The position numbers and the translations under genes were made by a program. Of a DNA stretch of 64,000 nucleotides, positions 63,265 to 64,000 are shown one piece after another (position 1 is the stretch's first letter; every line of letters begins with the position of its first letter). Where the stretch lies: contig JADLEJ010000023.1 of NCBI GenBank assembly GCA_020846195.1, positions 62,001 to 126,000 of the forward strand. Reading direction: 5' to 3'. This stretch comes from Nitrospira sp. (GTDB lineage: Bacteria > Nitrospirota > Nitrospiria > Nitrospirales > Nitrospiraceae). The notes beneath the pieces are model-generated. The model was not told the DNA's origin. It saw only the letters and a program-made list of their open reading frames with translations, and ran no database searches.

Positions 63265-64000
63265 CTAGATCGAGTATTGGAACGTCGGCTTGGCGCCGAT
63301 TGCCTCGGCCAGCACTCCGCGGCTCTTGAGCTCGTCCATAATTTGCTTCGTAGCGTGATCGAGATCCGTCGGGCCACTCAAGACAATGTCCGTATTCGGC
63401 GGCGGCTCTTCACTGGTCTTGCTCATATGCACGGCGATGACCGGCGCCGGATGGACGAGCGTTCGAATCGCCTGCACCGCTTCTTTATAGTGCACGCCAA
63501 ATGGATTGGTGGTGGACACGACGATCAGCCCGGTGTCGATCAGCAACCGGGCGACTTCCCCATACCGCCGGGCCATTTCATCGGTCTGCCCCCGCTCCTC
63601 GTCGGTCAAATCGGCATCGAGTCCGCGGCGAAGATTCTCCCCGTCCAGCAGATAGGCATGCCGCCCGTCGGCCACGAGGCGCCCTTCCAGCTGCCTGGCC
63701 AGCAGCGACTTTCCCGTATGCCGCCCGCCCGTAAACAAGACGATGGCCGCGCGATGCCCGTACTGCCGCGCGCGATCCTCCACACCGACCTCGCCCTTGA
63801 CCCAGGCGAAATCGCGACGGCGGGCTTCCTCGCGCAAAAACTCCTGGTCGTCATGAATGAGTTCCGTGACGATGCCGCCGCCGGCAATGTCGTTTTCGTC
63901 GACTAAGACGAAGCGACCGGTGGCCTCGAACGAGGCGGACAGATCGAAGGCGACCGGCGTCTTCGTCCGCAAGGTCAATTCAGCCACTTGGTTCTTGTTC
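63265..64000 (-). CDS. CysN/CysC-type protein: C-terminal end of EF-Tu-like part plus kinase-like domain, cut by edge
   Basis: Open through the right edge; about 245 residues visible. The N-terminal visible part (AELTLRTKTPVAFDLSASFE, TGRFVLVDENDIAGGGIV) is the last beta-barrel domain of CysN, the GTPase subunit of ATP sulfurylase. It is fused to an APS-kinase-like P-loop domain with IVLFTGGRHTGKSLLARQLE, but the usual GLSGSGKST loop is replaced by GGRHTGKS and the adenylylsulfate-lid residues are altered. So kinase activity is uncertain. No cysD is in the window. Confidence 0.75.
   Translation of the reverse strand, partial: NKNQVAELTLRTKTPVAFDLSASFEATGRFVLVDENDIAGGGIVTELIHDDQEFLREEARRRDFAWVKGEVGVEDRARQYGHRAAIVLFTGGRHTGKSLLARQLEGRLVADGRHAYLLDGENLRRGLDADLTDEERGQTDEMARRYGEVARLLIDTGLIVVSTTNPFGVHYKEAVQAIRTLVHPAPVIAVHMSKTSEEPPPNTDIVLSGPTDLDHATKQIMDELKSRGVLAEAIGAKPTFQYSI

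Overview
The window looks like ordinary chromosome from a free-living, GC-moderate Gram-negative bacterium, most like a Nitrospira-type member of the Nitrospirota. This is inference from gene content: an LL-diaminopimelate aminotransferase (dapL) route to lysine, a joined argDFGH-lysA-dapA-dapB block, an outer-membrane lipoprotein (Pal), proteins built from protochlorophyllide-reductase-like (PCP_red) repeats in a genome segment with no photosynthesis genes, and many very small zinc-ribbon proteins. No phage, transposase, CRISPR array or rRNA is visible. There is one tRNA (Arg, UCG). Both edges cut genes: a glutamine amidotransferase on the left and a CysN/CysC-type sulfate-activation protein on the right.

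Left part (1-14.1 kb): a partial amidotransferase; a 126-bp palindromic intergenic repeat; dapL, folK and panC (lysine, folate and pantothenate), with a diverged partial duplication at the dapL-folK junction; then, leftward, mltD-like, glycerate kinase, a rifampin-phosphotransferase-like PEP-utilising protein, rmuC, a MazG-like pyrophosphohydrolase and a PilZ protein. Next come a family 5 uracil-DNA glycosylase, transaldolase, a small BamE-like lipoprotein, a YHS/TRASH-type protein and a coupled run of three tiny proteins.

14.2-22.3 kb is one leftward block, argD-argF-argG-argH-(LptM-like lipoprotein)-lysA-dapA-dapB. It joins arginine and lysine synthesis; dapL lies 12 kb away on the other strand and supplies the missing middle step.

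22.5-46.3 kb is mixed housekeeping and unknowns: gpmA, a beta-barrel gene whose signal peptide is broken by an in-frame TGA, a coupled zincin plus ATP-grasp pair, ttcA, msrA, PilZ, pal, a tiny two-gene locus, tRNA-Arg, a coupled trmI-SDR-aroE-aroK set, an alternative sigma-70 factor, an HtrA-like protease coupled to lipB, glutamate dehydrogenase, a D-Ala-D-Ala carboxypeptidase and an FG-GAP propeller lipoprotein.

46.4-63.1 kb is almost entirely leftward. The aromatic-to-translation block pheA-hisC-aroF-tyrA-aroA-cmk-plsC-rpsA-sppA-HU-PCP_red extends the familiar aroA-cmk-rpsA-ihfB order. It is preceded by yebC-ruvA-(Cys-rich secreted protein)-ruvB, with no ruvC present. A multi-histidine membrane protein, a second PCP_red protein and an Mrp/ApbC ATPase follow.

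Stop-start overlaps of the ATGA type are frequent, so translational coupling seems common. Most functions are assigned from motifs read by eye; no search was run.
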